From assembly GCA_905178155.1 (NCBI GenBank), contig CAJINV010000006.1:4030130-4094129 (forward strand): 64,000 bases of DNA, in the 5' to 3' direction. Origin of the DNA: Amoebophrya sp. A120 (lineage: Eukaryota > Sar > Dinophyceae > Syndiniales > Amoebophryaceae). Numbering within the stretch: position 1 is the first letter of the stretch; each line of letters opens with the position of its first letter. The notes beneath the pieces were generated by a model. The model did no database searches. It had not been told where the DNA came from and saw only the letters and a list, made by a program, of their open reading frames with translations. This document shows, piece by piece, positions 15,001 through 24,581 of the stretch. A program made the translations under genes and the position numbers.

Positions 15001-18000
15001 ACCAGCAGGTAGAAAAACTTCATCAGGCGCATATTGTGAGAAAAAATCCCCCCTCCGCGTATCAAGATGGATATTTGTGATGCTGACATGCGGCCACAAA
15101 TCAGATTTGTCTTGCACAAAGTGCTTGGTGGTATTTTCGAACTACCCTGTTCGGGTATGCAGAAGGCTAGCAATTAGGCATGGCAAACAGGTTTTCAGTA
15201 GTCGAAAGCGCACGAGAGACTGGCTGTAGAGTGAGCCACTAGGCTCCTATCACCCGATAGGCAAGACAAAGGTGATTTGCGGTCACAAATCAGCATCACA
15301 AATTGCCATTTTGATATGTTGGGGAGGGGGAATTTTTCACTTTGATAGTGCACGGAAAATTTGAAATCCGCGAGGACGTGGATGTTGTGGTTAATCCGCT
15401 TTTCGTTGTACAACCGTTTCAAGTAGTGGATGTTGGACGGAATGAACTTTTTTTTGTCCACCAACTCCGGCAGCGAGTCCTCGTTTTCCGGGTTGCCGAC
15501 AATCTTGTCCTCGTCGCGGAGCGGTTCGCCATTCAAAGCGTGAATCAGTAAATGTTCTTTGTATTTCGCGGATTCCGCCCGGACGTCCCCGGCGATCGAG
15601 GCCTCAGACAAGGGGTCGACGTCCTCGGACGCGTCGCGGCCGTCCACCGTGTCGGCCAGTTTGATCCCGCCCTCTATGAAATGCAAAAGCATCGTACTTC
15701 TAGTATGAATTGCATTACAAATTGACTTAGCATTACAAATGATATTTGTAATGCTGTTTTACCTTGGGAAAGAGATTTGTCAAGCATAACAGCAATTACT
15801 ACCAGTACGATACTTTTGCAGAGCATACCTTCAACTTTGTATTGATAGGAATCATGGATCTCCTGTTCAAACGGGTCCCCGGTGATTGATTTTTCCGGCA
15901 TCTCTTCACTGTCCAAGTGCTCCTCATCGTCCTCCTCGGTGGTAAAAAGTTGCTGCTTGTGCTTCCGGATCTTCTTTCGCTGTTTTGTGCTGGTCTCGAC
16001 TTCTAGAAAAGAGGAGGACGCTTCGTTTTGCAAGGGGAGGAACGACTGCTCGTTCACTTGCAACAATTCCTGGTCGACACTGGGGTCGAAGTCCTCATCC
16101 AACTCCTGCTGCATCTGGATCTGCTCTGGCGTGATGGATTGCTGTCCCGACGGAGAAATAAAATTCCTTTTTTTTGCCTTTTTCTGTGCATTTTTCGCGG
16201 AACTGGAAGATTTTTTCGCCTTAACACCCATCCGCTCCTTCCTCTTCTGCGCTATCTTCGAACGAATACGGTTATCAAATGCAAAAATGTCTGGGTCTGG
16301 AAGAATTCCTGTTTGTCATGCTTGTCTGGCATGACTCTTAAATCTGTCATGCACGTTAGCCAAGAGCTCCGTTTTTCTGTGATGCAGAAGCACAGTTTGT
16401 CATGCAGAATAGGCAACACCTAGGAGCTCAGAAATTTGTCATGCTGAGCCAGCATTTGTAGCCTCATCATGAGACGCCACCCAGCATCACAAGTTTCCAG
16501 ACCCAGACATTTTTCCTTTTGATAACGGTTGGAGTGGAACCATTGCTGCAGGTCCTCATGCGATTTTACTACTCGGTGCTTGTTCCTTCTGGTATGGCGG
16601 AGTCGTTTTGACAATTTTTTTTCCTTTGTCATTTTATGTCGTTGATCGAGCTGGATACTGCTGGAGGCGGAGGCGGAAGAAGATGCTGACGACGACGAAT
16701 CCAACGAGCCAATCTCCCCCGTTCGTTTCCACACGAGCAATTCCTGGCTCGTTTCGTAATCAAAATCTTCCCCGGAAATAACGCAGTACCTTGGTTCCGT
16801 TCTTGGTTGGTCCAGGGCCGACTCTCCCGCCGGGAACATGCCCTCGTCCGCGGGGTTGGCCATGTGAAAGGTTGAAGCGAACACTACGGAGTCATCCCCC
16901 AAGGCCTGCAAAATCGTGTTGAAGTCCCCCACTCCGAGCCCATAGGGTGCCTTTTCGATCAAGTCGTGGATGTAACTGATGTATGAATTGCAAAAGTATC
17001 GCACTCGTCGTATAAATGCATTACAAATTTCCTGAGCATGGGAAATAAAATTTGTAATGCGGATTTGCCTCAAGGAAAAGATTTGTAATGCATGACTGCA
17101 ATTACGCTTTTGCAGTGCATATGATGATCGTTTCGTCACAGTGCATTTTCACCTCCCCAGGATCGTCCGGAATGATCCGCACAATCTTCGCACCGTTATG
17201 GATTGCAAATATATCTGGGTGCTGGTCTGGGAGACATCGAGATTTGTCATGCTAATGTGGCATGACTCTGGGATCTGTATTGCGTGGCAAGAACCAAGAG
17301 CTCCGCTTCCCTGTCATGCAAACACGCAGTTTCTCATGCGCAATACGCAACACAGAACCGTGAAGAAACTTGTCATGCTTGGCGGCGCAACATAATTACA
17401 GTGTATTCTATTTTATTATTCATATTCAGCGACTTGCATCACAAGTTTCCAGACCTACAGACCGACGATATTTGCCATGCATACCCGTGCTCCGACTGCA
17501 ATGCGTGGTCATCGGGGGAGCACTTCAACTTCTCCGGGATTCTGGTCAGTTGCAGCGGTTTTCCATAGTCGGAGAGGTTGCCGTCGTCGGGGACAAACCC
17601 GACGAGACAGATCCGCCTCTTCCCGTTATTCATCACAAAGTTGTGCAGCGCGTAGTCCAGCGCCGGTGCACCACCCTTGACGTGCGGAATCACGTTGCGA
17701 ATCTGCCCGCGGATCTTCCCCGGGTGGAGCTTGTTGTGATGTTCTTGTTCGTGGTGATGTGTCTTTCTGTTTTTCTTGTGGTGCTCGTGTACCATCTCGT
17801 GGGTGACCTTCTGCTGCCGTTTCCGCTGCATGAACGTGGTCGACGTTGATTCGAATAACCGTTCGAGGAAGGAACTAGCGCCCTGTTGTTCCTTCTTGTC
17901 TTTCTTCTTCTTTTTTTTCTTCTTCTCCCCTCCTGCATTGTTGTTTTCTTCTCCCATCACAGCCGCCGTGACGTCTACAGCTCCGGGGTCTGCGTCGACC

Positions 18001-20985
18001 GGGGCCTGCTCTCCGCCCGCTTGTTCCACCTGCTGCGCGACCTGGCCGTTGGTTCTGGCGTGCGGATCTTCCAGCTTCCGCCGCTCAACTTCGTCGAGCG
18101 TGCCCGGCATGTAAAATCCGTCCACGTCAGACGCCAGCATATCGATGTGCGCGTCCAACGACCAGAAGGCCGCGTCGTATCAACTGCAAAAGTGTCTGGG
18201 TCCTCTGGAAACATGATGCAAAACTTCTCATGCTTGGCCGACAGGAGACAAACATCTGTCATGCGTGTCGCTGCAATACAGTCCTACATTTTTGCTATGC
18301 AAAAACGCAATCTGTCATGCGGGTTACAACTCAAGACGTCGTCATAGAGCAGAGCCTTGTCATGCGTGGCCTCGTATTGACCGTTGCTTCTCTTATGCGG
18401 ACATTCGCATCACAACTTTTTTCACAGGTGGACCCAGATCGATTTGCAGTGCATACGTCGACCTTCTCGCTGAGCTCGTACTCCATCTCCTGCCTGGAGT
18501 CGTTCGCTATCCTGTGCAACAATTATATCGTACTTCTAGTAATTGCAATCACGCATGACAAACGTCCTTCTTGAGCTGAGTCACCATGACAAATTGCATC
18601 TTCAATGCTGTTGAGGAGCAAATTTGTAGATTTGTAATGCAACTACTACTAGTGCGATGCATACTTTTACAATGCATATTCACGATAATCATGGTTTCCG
18701 CCCGCAGGTCCATCAAAATGAACATGGAAACGACAAGCACCAGCCACACCGTCCAGTGAATACAGAGCAACCCGCCCGCCGAGGGCGTCCGTTTCTCCGG
18801 ATGGACAAACACCGTGTAGCCGCCGAAGTAAAAACCTGTGCAATAAAGCAGATGGATTTGATCTTGTCATGGTGCGCAATACGGTATAATTGCAACCATG
18901 TTGCTTTCTCATGCAGAAACAACAAGCGAATCTACTTTCGTAGCAGCCTTCTTCAGGCAGCGACAGCATCAAAAAAAGCAGTTTCTCATGACAAAAAACC
19001 AATAGAATTGATTAGTATCAATACCGCTGTCCGATTTCATCTCATCTTCATCCATTGGCGGCTTCTCGATCCGGTGCTCTTCGTACTTTTGGTAGAAGAA
19101 GATCCGAATTCGCGCGATGGTGAAAAACGTCGTCGCCAGCAAGCACAGGCTGGCGAGCCACACAAACTGGTAGGAAAAAACGTCGTACATCGACAGTCGC
19201 TCGGGCACCGCGTCCAACCTTTCGCCAGGGTAGGTGGCGTGGTAGAATTCCAGGTAGTCGTAGATGAAGAACATGCCCCGCATTTCTTATGCATTGCAAA
19301 AGCACCGTACTAGTATAAATCGCAATACAAATTTTCTCAGAAGGAGATATCTAGTTTGTAATGCTGATTTGGCTAAGAAACAAGATTTGTCATGCATGAT
19401 TGCAATTAGTACGAGTACGATACTTTTGCAGAGCATATTTCTTCAATCTCCGCGATTTTCGCGTACGCCTTATCGCAAGAAAAAACTGTTTCACTGTGAA
19501 CTTGTGATGCAGAGAATGGAGCACAGAACTATTTGTCTTGCTACACCTGCAAGAACACATTGGATTTTCAAGCGTGTACTTATTCCCTTGGGAAGCGCGC
19601 ATGACAGACTTGTTTCAGTGTAGTGTGTAACAAACTTGTAATGCTGCAAAACTTGCAAAATCATCACAGTGAAACAGTTTTTTCGTGGGATACGCCTGGT
19701 TCGTAAAGTACTCAATGCCCGTCACCATCCCGACGTGCTCGGCATGCGCCACGTCGAAATGAACTGGTTGATGCGCGTGGACGACTTTTCGCTCCTCACC
19801 ATCATGACCTGCTGCACCTCCGGGCGCGGATTTTTGCAGCAAGGAGGAAGCGACGGACGTTCGGGACTGTTCGTCGCTGAGGATGTCCAAAGCGTCGTCC
19901 TTGGTTTGCTTCGGCAGGTTCAGTGTGTCGTCGGAGAAGGCATTGGGAATCTGATTCTCGGTGTTGTCTGCGCCGGGTTCTGATTCTCCGTCTGCAGTGA
20001 AAGCAATGTCGTCGTCCGGCTGGGTGGTCGGCTTTATTACCTGTTGCTTCGCTATGCTGCCCCGGAGGTTGCGCTTCACTGGTTTTTGATTTTGCGACGT
20101 TGCAGCGGCAGAAGAGCTTGACGAGAGTGTCATCTGCTGCTGGCTGTAAACACGGCTCTTCCGGCTGTTGCCGCGGAGGTTGCGCTTCTTCTGCTCGAGG
20201 AAGGAGGAAGCGTTGTTCTCTTCTACTTTTGGTTGTGGTTCAGCGGCGCCTTCGTCGTTGCCCTCTTTCTTGGTCGGGGGCTCTACTACTTCTGCCTTTG
20301 CTTCTTGCACTTCCGCATCGGGAGCACCACCTTGTCCCCCCATCACTGGTTGCTCGACGGGTTCTATTTCTTCGCCTTCTGCGACTTCCTTCTTCTCCGC
20401 ATCAGCCGGATTTTCCTCAGGCGCACGTACCGGATTTTCAGCGGGTGATTCCGTTGGTTCTTCCGCCGTCTTTGTTACTGCTTCCCCATCTGCTCCGTCA
20501 CTACCTTCAGCAGTCGTGCCTGCTAGGTTCTTCTTTTGCTGGATGAACGATGAAGATTCTTCTGGCCCGCTTGGTCTTGGTGGTACTCCTGCCCCATTCG
20601 TTCCCGGTGGTGGTGGTAGTGGTGGACCTTCGTCTTCTTCCTGTGGAGATTCTGGAGGAGATGGCTCTTTCTCCTCCACTGGTACCGGGTCTTTCTGGAG
20701 CTCAGGTTCGGGCACTGGTTCCTCACCTTCTTTCGTCTCGTCCTGCTTCGGTTCTTTTGGTACTGGATTCTCTGCGGAATCTGGCTCTCCCTCTTCCGCG
20801 TTCTGTGCTTCTTCACCATCGCCTCCTTCCGGCTGCAGAAAGGAGGTGCTTTCAACTTCCGCAGCCGCCACTGTCTCCTCCGACCTGGCCGGCCAGAGGG
20901 TTCCGCCGGCGACGATGAATATGGTAAGGAATCTTACCATACTCACCATCGTCGCCGACGAAGAAATCAAAGTTATTTTCACCAA
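1..20985 (-). CDS. Giant multi-domain ion-channel-like protein, about 42 introns (3' end outside window)
   Basis: Start ATG is at 20985; the gene runs off the left edge. I followed the frame through about 42 junctions: 39 TIR introners, two GT-AG introns (18836-19024, 7136-7239) and one odd intron (9014-9147). The order is: a hydrophobic leader and an acidic Pro/Glu-rich region; two membrane spans (about 19.1 and 18.75 kb); a Lys/His-rich soluble part; membrane module I with a P-loop at 14.0 kb; module II with a P-loop at 11.35 kb; acidic tails; another span at 9.55 kb; a long acidic exon (4120-5495); module III with an S4-like Arg-rich segment near 2.45 kb and a P-loop at 1.97 kb; then an IQ motif. 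The channel call rests on P-loops followed by S6-like helices. None has the TVGYG potassium filter. Ion selectivity is unknown. It could be two genes if a stop or start hides in an introner, but the frame stays open. Confidence 0.68.
110..367. mobile_element. Introner, family L (single copy)
   Basis: TIR contains TTACAATCTCAAACGTT on both ends; target duplication CCTTC exact. In the channel gene's Ser/Thr-rich tail. Confidence 0.75.
568..717. mobile_element. Introner, family B
   Basis: Family B TIR (GCAAAAGTATCGTACTCG). Flanks TTATG/TCATC, diverged. Channel gene. Confidence 0.75.
718..935 (-). other. IQ motif and basic coiled-coil segment of the channel tail
   Basis: The exon encodes AAITIQKTWRMYRQ, a good match to the IQ calmodulin-binding consensus, followed by charged helical sequence (EERLRKFREENPDLR) and a Lys-rich stretch. 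Its place just after S6 of module III fits a cytosolic regulatory tail. Calmodulin binding is inferred from the motif only. Confidence 0.6.
936..1083. mobile_element. Introner, family B
   Basis: Target duplication CCCGT exact. Just upstream of the IQ exon of the channel. Confidence 0.85.
1127..1388. mobile_element. Introner, family A
   Basis: Target duplication GCTTC exact. After S6 of channel module III. Confidence 0.88.
1449..1684. mobile_element. Introner, family E
   Basis: TIR rich in CCCCCTC (GTGCACAACTCCCCCTCC in other copies); target duplication CCCCG exact. Confidence 0.85.
1745..1990 (-). other. P-loop III of the channel, split by an introner
   Basis: After splicing out the element at 1755-1964 the motif reads HSTGDYPLVEYC. 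It follows an S1-S4-like module (about 2.85-2.37 kb) with an Arg-containing segment (SPSLRILLRIFTK) and precedes an S6-like helix (FLGAPVGLITAIII) near 1.42 kb. The introner falls between the Tyr and Pro codons of the filter motif. Confidence 0.55.
1755..1964. mobile_element. Introner, family C
   Basis: TIR of type AAGAAAAAAACTGTGTAA; target duplication GGTAG exact. Splits P-loop III. Confidence 0.88.
2096..2367. mobile_element. Introner, family A
   Basis: Target duplication GACGG exact. After the S5-like helix of module III. Confidence 0.88.
2846..3101. mobile_element. Introner, family A
   Basis: Target duplication AACCA exact. Channel gene. Confidence 0.88.
3384..3635. mobile_element. Introner, family A
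   Basis: Flanks AGAAC/AAAAC, one mismatch. Confidence 0.82.
3859..4119. mobile_element. Introner, family A
   Basis: Target duplication CGCCC exact; right end GGTA instead of GATA. Confidence 0.85.
5496..5707. mobile_element. Introner, family C
   Basis: Target duplication TCCGT exact; left end CATCC instead of TATCC. Confidence 0.86.
5753..6005. mobile_element. Introner, family A
   Basis: Target duplication GCTGC exact. Only 45 bases from the previous element. Confidence 0.88.
6227..6375. mobile_element. Introner, family B
   Basis: Target duplication CCGCC exact; removal joins AAEQ to AANGAGAAG. Confidence 0.88.
6416..6668. mobile_element. Introner, family A
   Basis: Target duplication GCTTC exact; removal joins DEDVAEA to AIEQEF. 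The exon to its left is 40 bases. Confidence 0.88.
7136..7239 (-). other. GT-AG intron in the channel gene (104 bp)
   Basis: Donor GTAGAG, acceptor CAAAAG; joins DDDDEEDPR to YWGDADDD. It contains TTTGTCATGC twice (plus strand), the core motif of the TIR introners, but has no long TIR. Confidence 0.7.
7341..7628. mobile_element. Introner, family D
   Basis: TIR of type GCAAAAACGTCCCCACCC; target duplication AGCCG exact. Confidence 0.88.
7659..7812. mobile_element. Introner, family B
   Basis: Target duplication ACTGG exact. A 30-base exon separates it from the previous element. Confidence 0.86.
7961..8281. mobile_element. Introner, family F
   Basis: TIR of type GGAAAAATCCCCCCTCCC; target duplication TCCGC exact. 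Confidence 0.86.
8348..8603. mobile_element. Introner, family A
   Basis: Flanks GGAAG/GAAAG. The right arm has a small insertion (CAGACATCATATTTGC). Confidence 0.8.
8672..8933. mobile_element. Introner, family A
   Basis: Target duplication TCTTG exact; left arm diverged (TGTGTGATTCTGG). Confidence 0.85.
9014..9147 (-). other. Atypical intron in the channel gene (134 bp)
   Basis: Joins YARQVYR to FAVDTMFW. The ends carry an imperfect inverted repeat (TACCGTATAATAG and its partner with GATAATACGGTA). The 3' side ends in AG, while the 5' side starts TATTATC. It holds GCATGACAAAA. It may be a decayed introner or a separate family. Confidence 0.5.
10204..10412. mobile_element. Introner, family I
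   Basis: TIR AAGAAAAAACTGTTTCAC; target duplication CGTAC exact. Confidence 0.87.
10603..10888. mobile_element. Introner, family D
   Basis: Target duplication TCTTC exact; in the acidic tail after module II. Confidence 0.87.
10958..11218. mobile_element. Introner, family A
   Basis: Target duplication AGGCT exact; directly after the S6-like helix of module II. Confidence 0.87.
11341..11372 (-). other. P-loop II of the channel
   Basis: The encoded motif is VTGLTLTGEAPWDD, followed by an S6-like helix (LYLYAGAIFALPAGLF). The exons before it hold several spans (about 13.22, 12.72, 12.25 and 11.97 kb). The motif has the same G-[ED]-x-P form as P-loops I and III. Confidence 0.6.
11395..11681. 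mobile_element. Introner, family D
   Basis: Target duplication CCTTC exact; lies just before the P-loop II exon. Confidence 0.87.
11732..11946. mobile_element. Introner, family C
   Basis: Target duplication GGTTT exact. Confidence 0.87.
12362..12640. mobile_element. Introner, family D
   Basis: Flanks TCGCG/ACGCG; left end TCTCC instead of TATCC. Confidence 0.8.
12860..13075. mobile_element. Introner, family C
   Basis: Flanks GCGGG/GGGGG. Confidence 0.8.
13580..13844. mobile_element. Introner, family A
   Basis: Flanks AAACG/AAAAG; separates the module I S6 exon from the linker. Confidence 0.8.
14001..14030 (-). other. P-loop I of the channel
   Basis: The encoded motif is FLNFNGEFPLGE, followed after about 12 residues by an S6-like helix (AATLGALTIAFPCGLLGG) that resembles the potassium-channel S6 pattern. 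Upstream exons carry helices at about 15.0, 14.62, 14.3 and 14.2 kb. The filter has G-E-F-P in place of TVGYG. Confidence 0.6.
14358..14560. mobile_element. Introner, family H
   Basis: TIR AAAAAGTGTTACAGTTAC; flanks ACGTC/GCGTC. Confidence 0.83.
14704..14961. mobile_element. Introner, family A
   Basis: Target duplication GAGGC exact; between two membrane helices of module I. Confidence 0.87.
15032..15347. mobile_element. Introner, family F
   Basis: Flanks GCGCA/GTGCA. Confidence 0.82.
15675..15827. mobile_element. Introner, family B
   Basis: Flanks CCCTC/CCTTC. Confidence 0.82.
16273..16524. mobile_element. Introner, family A
   Basis: Target duplication ACGGT exact; removal joins WFHSNR to IRSKIAQKRK. 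Confidence 0.88.
16982..17121. mobile_element. Introner, family B
   Basis: Target duplication TGATG exact. Confidence 0.86.
17197..17483. mobile_element. Introner, family A
   Basis: Flanks ACCGT/CCCGT; diverged arms (TATATCTGGGTGCTGG). Confidence 0.8.
18178..18455. mobile_element. Introner, family A
   Basis: Target duplication CGTCG exact. Confidence 0.86.
18508..18678. mobile_element. Introner, family B
   Basis: Flanks TTCGC/TTCAC; a longer member of the family (171 bp). Confidence 0.8.
18836..19024 (-). other. GT-AG intron in the channel gene (189 bp)
   Basis: Donor GTATTG, acceptor GCACAG; joins DEDEMKSDSG to FYFGGYTVFV. Contains TTTCTCATGC and related words. Confidence 0.7.
19288..19437. 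mobile_element. Introner, family B
   Basis: Target duplication TTTCT exact; removal joins AEIEE to MRGMFFIYD. Confidence 0.87.
19471..19692. mobile_element. Introner, family I
   Basis: Target duplication CGCCT exact; first intron of the channel gene. Confidence 0.87.
19693..20985 (-). other. First exon of the channel gene: leader plus acidic Pro/Glu-rich region
   Basis: The exon encodes about 430 residues. A hydrophobic stretch (residues about 13-30, SMVRFLTIFIVAGG) looks like a signal peptide or anchor. A Pro/Glu/Asp-rich region follows, and then two KRNLRG repeats around 20055-20215. Short aromatic motifs (TSFLQ, SSFIQ, SSFLE, SSLLQ) recur at about 20.84, 20.54, 20.20 and 19.84 kb. The leader and the KRNLRG part are nearly repeated in the gene that starts at 23818, but the Pro/Glu-rich middle is missing there. 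Confidence 0.7.
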
Positions 20986-21690
20986 TTATTTGAATTGCTG
21001 TTGATGTAACTATCACATTGTCACGTAAACAACGTAATGTTGTTTCAAAAACAGTTATTATAGTTTTGGATGTGATGTGGTAGGTAGTTCGTTGTAACCA
21101 AAAGTAGTCTACTACTACTGATCAACCTCCTCTCTACCACTACGTTGTGGGGGTGAAATTTGGAATTTGGTTCATGTAGTCAAGGAAAAGTGCGTGACGA
21201 TTCATGTGAATCGCTCCCACGATTTAAGATTGTGGAGTTTCAGATGCGAGCGATTTGTACGAGATAACTCCTTGTGTTTTTACACTCCACGACAAGCAGA
21301 ACCCCTCACATGCTTGCACGACTTTTTCTGGAATTCATCCTTTTGCTTTTTCGTTGCATTTTCCTCTTGTTTTTCTCTCATCAAGTCCTCTCCCAATGAA
21401 ACAGAAATAAAAACTCACGACAGGTTTACATTTTTGCAACAACGATAAGCACAAGCTCAAGCAAGCGACTGAGTATGATACTAGTAAGTACGTCTCTCCA
21501 GCCTAGTTAAGTACGACGGAAGACTGAACACGAGGCAGGTGAAGCAAGTGTGTAGGTTGTAGAAGCTCTAGTCATGCGAGATCGAGATTTTCGCTGTCTT
21601 GGTTGAGATTAGAACCTGATTTTGTGCTCAGTAGTACTACTTTCGTGACGGATTCAGAACTTGACATTCGCGAAGATGCGTTGTACAATA
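20890..21690. repeat. Copy 1 of a tandem segmental duplication
   Basis: Spans the leader of the channel gene, the intergenic region and the last codons of the 23818 gene. The matching copy is at 23735-24510; the two differ by small indels and substitutions. Confidence 0.75.
20986..21653. other. Intergenic region upstream of the channel gene (duplicated)
   Basis: No gene is seen. It lies between the stop of the 23818 gene and the channel ATG and should hold the channel promoter. Nearly all of it recurs at 23819-24480, including the block with CTACTACTACTGATCAACC. Confidence 0.6.
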
Positions 21691-23818
21691 GATCTGTCTG
21701 CACTGGTTTTAATGTTTGGGAGCTCATTTTGCAAACTTGTCGTATCCTCGTACTCCGTCGCCTTATTCTCCGCCCCGTAACCGAATATGACGGGCATGAG
21801 TCGCTCGACAAACATACCGGCCTCGTTTATCAAATGTAAAAATGTCTGGGTCTGGAAACTTGTGATGCTGTGTGGCGTATCATGAGGAGGCGACAATTGC
21901 TGGCTCAGCATGACAAGTTTCTGAGCCTCTAGGTGTTGCCTATTCTGCATGACAAACTACGTTTCTGCATGACAGGAAAGTGGGGCTCTTTGGTAATGTG
22001 CATGACAGATTTAAGAGTCATGCCAGACAAGCATGACAAACTTGCATTCTTCCAGACCCAGACACTTTTGCATTTGATATCGTTTCCGAAGCTACCACCA
22101 GTCGAGCATTCCTGGCCCACCTCCCGGTAGAGTTCCTTCTTCCTCTGCAGCAGGAGGACGCTCGTTGTGGACTGGGCGCCCTTCATTCCCGAAAAATAGT
22201 TCCCGGCCTGTTCCCAGGCCGGCTCCCGAATCCACGATTCGTACCAGGAGCGCAAATTCATCGGATCCACGATCGTACCGCTCGGCGACACCGGGGGACG
22301 AAACCGGGCCCGGGCAATCTTATGTCCGTCGTACTCCGCGATGAGAAAGGAGCCTGCATCGGCCAAATAATCAACAGACGGATCTTCCAAATGCGCCGAC
22401 GGAAAATTGTAGTGATTGAAGTAGGCCCGCGACTTCCCCACCGAGAGCGGATCCTGCCGAAAGGCGTTCCGAATTGTGTCAATTCGGTTGTGGTCAAAAC
22501 CGGGAAACGGCAGGTAATGCAGACGGAGATAAGGCGACGCGCTTGCAGATCTGTTACGAGCAACTTCTTGCTCTTCGTCCATGGTGATAGCGCTTGGCCC
22601 CAATCGCTCCGAAGGTGAAGTCTGCAGAGGGTACAGTGCCTGGATCTCGTCGTACTTTTCGTACGTGTAATTTGCAAAGGACGCGGTCTCGCGACCGTTA
22701 TTCGGCTGCTCCGTGCACACCACCCGTCCACCGCCGCTCCAGCGCGTAGCGGTGACGTCACTGCGGCCCGCCCAAAACCGCCCCGCCTGTGCCCCGACAA
22801 AGTGGTCGCAGGGCCCACCTTCACGGAATTTCGCTGCTGACAGGTGCCTCAGCGCGGTCGAGGTCGTGGAAGCTGTGGCCGCAGTGGTCTCAGGCTGTAG
22901 TAAAAAATCATCGTCCTTCACGAGCAAATGCAGCTGGCAGTTCATGTTTTCCGTCTCCTCCAGTAGTTGTATGAGTCCCCGCTTCGCCGACTCCGAATAA
23001 AAGTCGTCGACATAGAACGCAACAATCAGCCTATCAAATGTAAAAATGTCTGGGTCTGGAAGAATGCATGTTTGTCATGCTTGTCTGGCATGACTGTTAA
23101 ATCTGTCATGCACGTTACCCAAGAGCCCCACTTTTCTGTCATGCAAAAACGCAGTTTGTCATGCAGAATAGGCATCATATAGAAGCGCAGAAACTTGTCA
23201 TGCTGAGTCAGCACTTGTGATACGCCACCCAGCATCACAAGTTTCCAGACCCAGACATTTTTGCAATGCATACAGCCAGCACGGGTACAACTTCTTCGGC
23301 GGTGCCGAGAAGGTGAAGGAGAACAAAGTAGCAGTCGTGGCATTAGAAGTAGTTGCACTGCTCCTACCTTTCGCTGCGCGTAGTAGTGCTAGTGACCCTA
23401 CCGATTTTTCTTGCTCCGGCGCAACTCGTCCCCGGCCTGAAGATAATTCTAGTACGGTTTCGTTCGCCGCGGCGCGACCAGGAGCAGTAGTTCTTGTACC
23501 ATGACGACCAGCGGAACGACCCGAAGTAGACGAAACACGTTCTTTCGTCAAAAAGAATCGCAACATGCTCCCGCGGAGGTTGCGCTTCACTGGTTTTTGA
23601 TTTTGCGTTGCAGCGGCAGAAGCGCTTGACAGTGTCATCTGCTGCTGGCTGTAAACACGGCTCTTCCGGCTGTTGCCGCGGAGGTTGCGCTTCTTTTGCT
23701 CGAGGAAGAAGAAGGAGGTTGCTCTTCCGGCTGTTGCCGCGGAGGTTACGATGAATATGGTAAGAAGCGTTACCATACTCACCATCGTCCCCGACGAAAA
23801 ACTTGACATCTTCACCAA
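21654..23818 (-). CDS. Unidentified protein with the same 5' leader as the channel gene
   Basis: Three exons (23818-23273, 23031-22080, 21827-21654) joined across two family A introners give 553 codons plus stop, in frame. The N-terminus (MVKMSSFSSGTMVSMV, then LLTIFIV) is a hydrophobic leader, followed by SFFFLEQKKRNLRG and a second KRNLRG. Both match the channel gene's first exon. The remaining 400 or so residues are soluble and unlike the channel, with PFPGFDHNRIDTIRNAF and FNHYNFPSAHLEDPSVDYL around the middle. I do not recognise a family. A relic of a similar C-terminus lies at about 24470-24510, beyond its own promoter, so the gene looks like a product of local tandem duplication with exchanged 5' ends. 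Confidence 0.75.
21828..22079. mobile_element. Introner, family A
   Basis: Target duplication TCGTT exact; last intron of the 21654-23818 gene. Confidence 0.88.
23032..23272. mobile_element. Introner, family A
   Basis: Target duplication CAGCC exact; joins LYPCWL to IVAFYVDD. Confidence 0.88.
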
Positions 23819-24510
23819 TTATTTTTGAATTGCTGTTTCCGTAACGGTTACATTGTCACGTAAAGAACGTAATGTTGTTCCAAAAACAGTTATTAATATA
23901 GCTTTGGATGTGTGGTAGTTCGTTGTAACCAAAAGTAGTCTACTACTACTGATCAACCTCCTCTCTACCACTACGTTGTGGGAGTGAAGTTTGGAATTTG
24001 GTTCATGTAGTCAAGGAAAAGTGCGTGACGATTCATGTGAATCGCTCCCACGATTTAAGATTGCGGACTTTCAGGTGCGAGCGATTTGTACGAGATAATT
24101 CCTTGTGTTTTTACACTCCACGACAAGCAGAACCCCTCACATGCTTGCACTTTTTCTGGAATTCATCCTTTTGCTTTTTCATTGAATTTTCCTCTCGTTT
24201 TTCTCTCATCAGGTCCTCTCCCAATGAAACAATAACCTACAATTTTGCAACAACGATAAGCACACCCTCAAGCAAGCGACTGAGTATGATTATAGTACGA
24301 CTCTCCAACATAATTAAGTACGACAGAGGACTGAACACGAGGCAGGTGAAGCAAGTTTGTAGGTTGTAGAAGCTCTAGTCATGCGAGATCGAGATTTTCG
24401 CTGTCTTGCTTGAGATAGCCTGATGCTGATTTTGCTCAATACATAGTACTACTTTCGTAACAGATTCAGAAATTGAAATTCGCGAGGCGTACTTACAAGA
24501 GGTCTGTTTA
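23735..24510. repeat. Copy 2 of the tandem segmental duplication
   Basis: Same content as 20890-21690: a leader-coding segment, the same intergenic sequence and a degraded 3' coding tail near 24470-24510 that no longer belongs to a gene. Confidence 0.75.
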
Positions 24511-24581
24511 TCCCAGCGCCATGTTGACTGCGCCGCGCGTGAGACTACAATTGCTCTTGGGCAGTGCAGCCAGCAACAACT
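23819..24581. other. Intergenic region with duplicated promoter sequence
   Basis: No gene is seen. It is the second copy of the sequence upstream of the channel ATG and ends with a decayed 3' coding tail. Confidence 0.6.

Noticed and set aside
20168-21004. 278-codon plus-strand open frame
   Set aside because: It is the mirror of the Pro/Glu-rich first exon of the channel gene; the minus frame has a leader, repeats and splice continuity.
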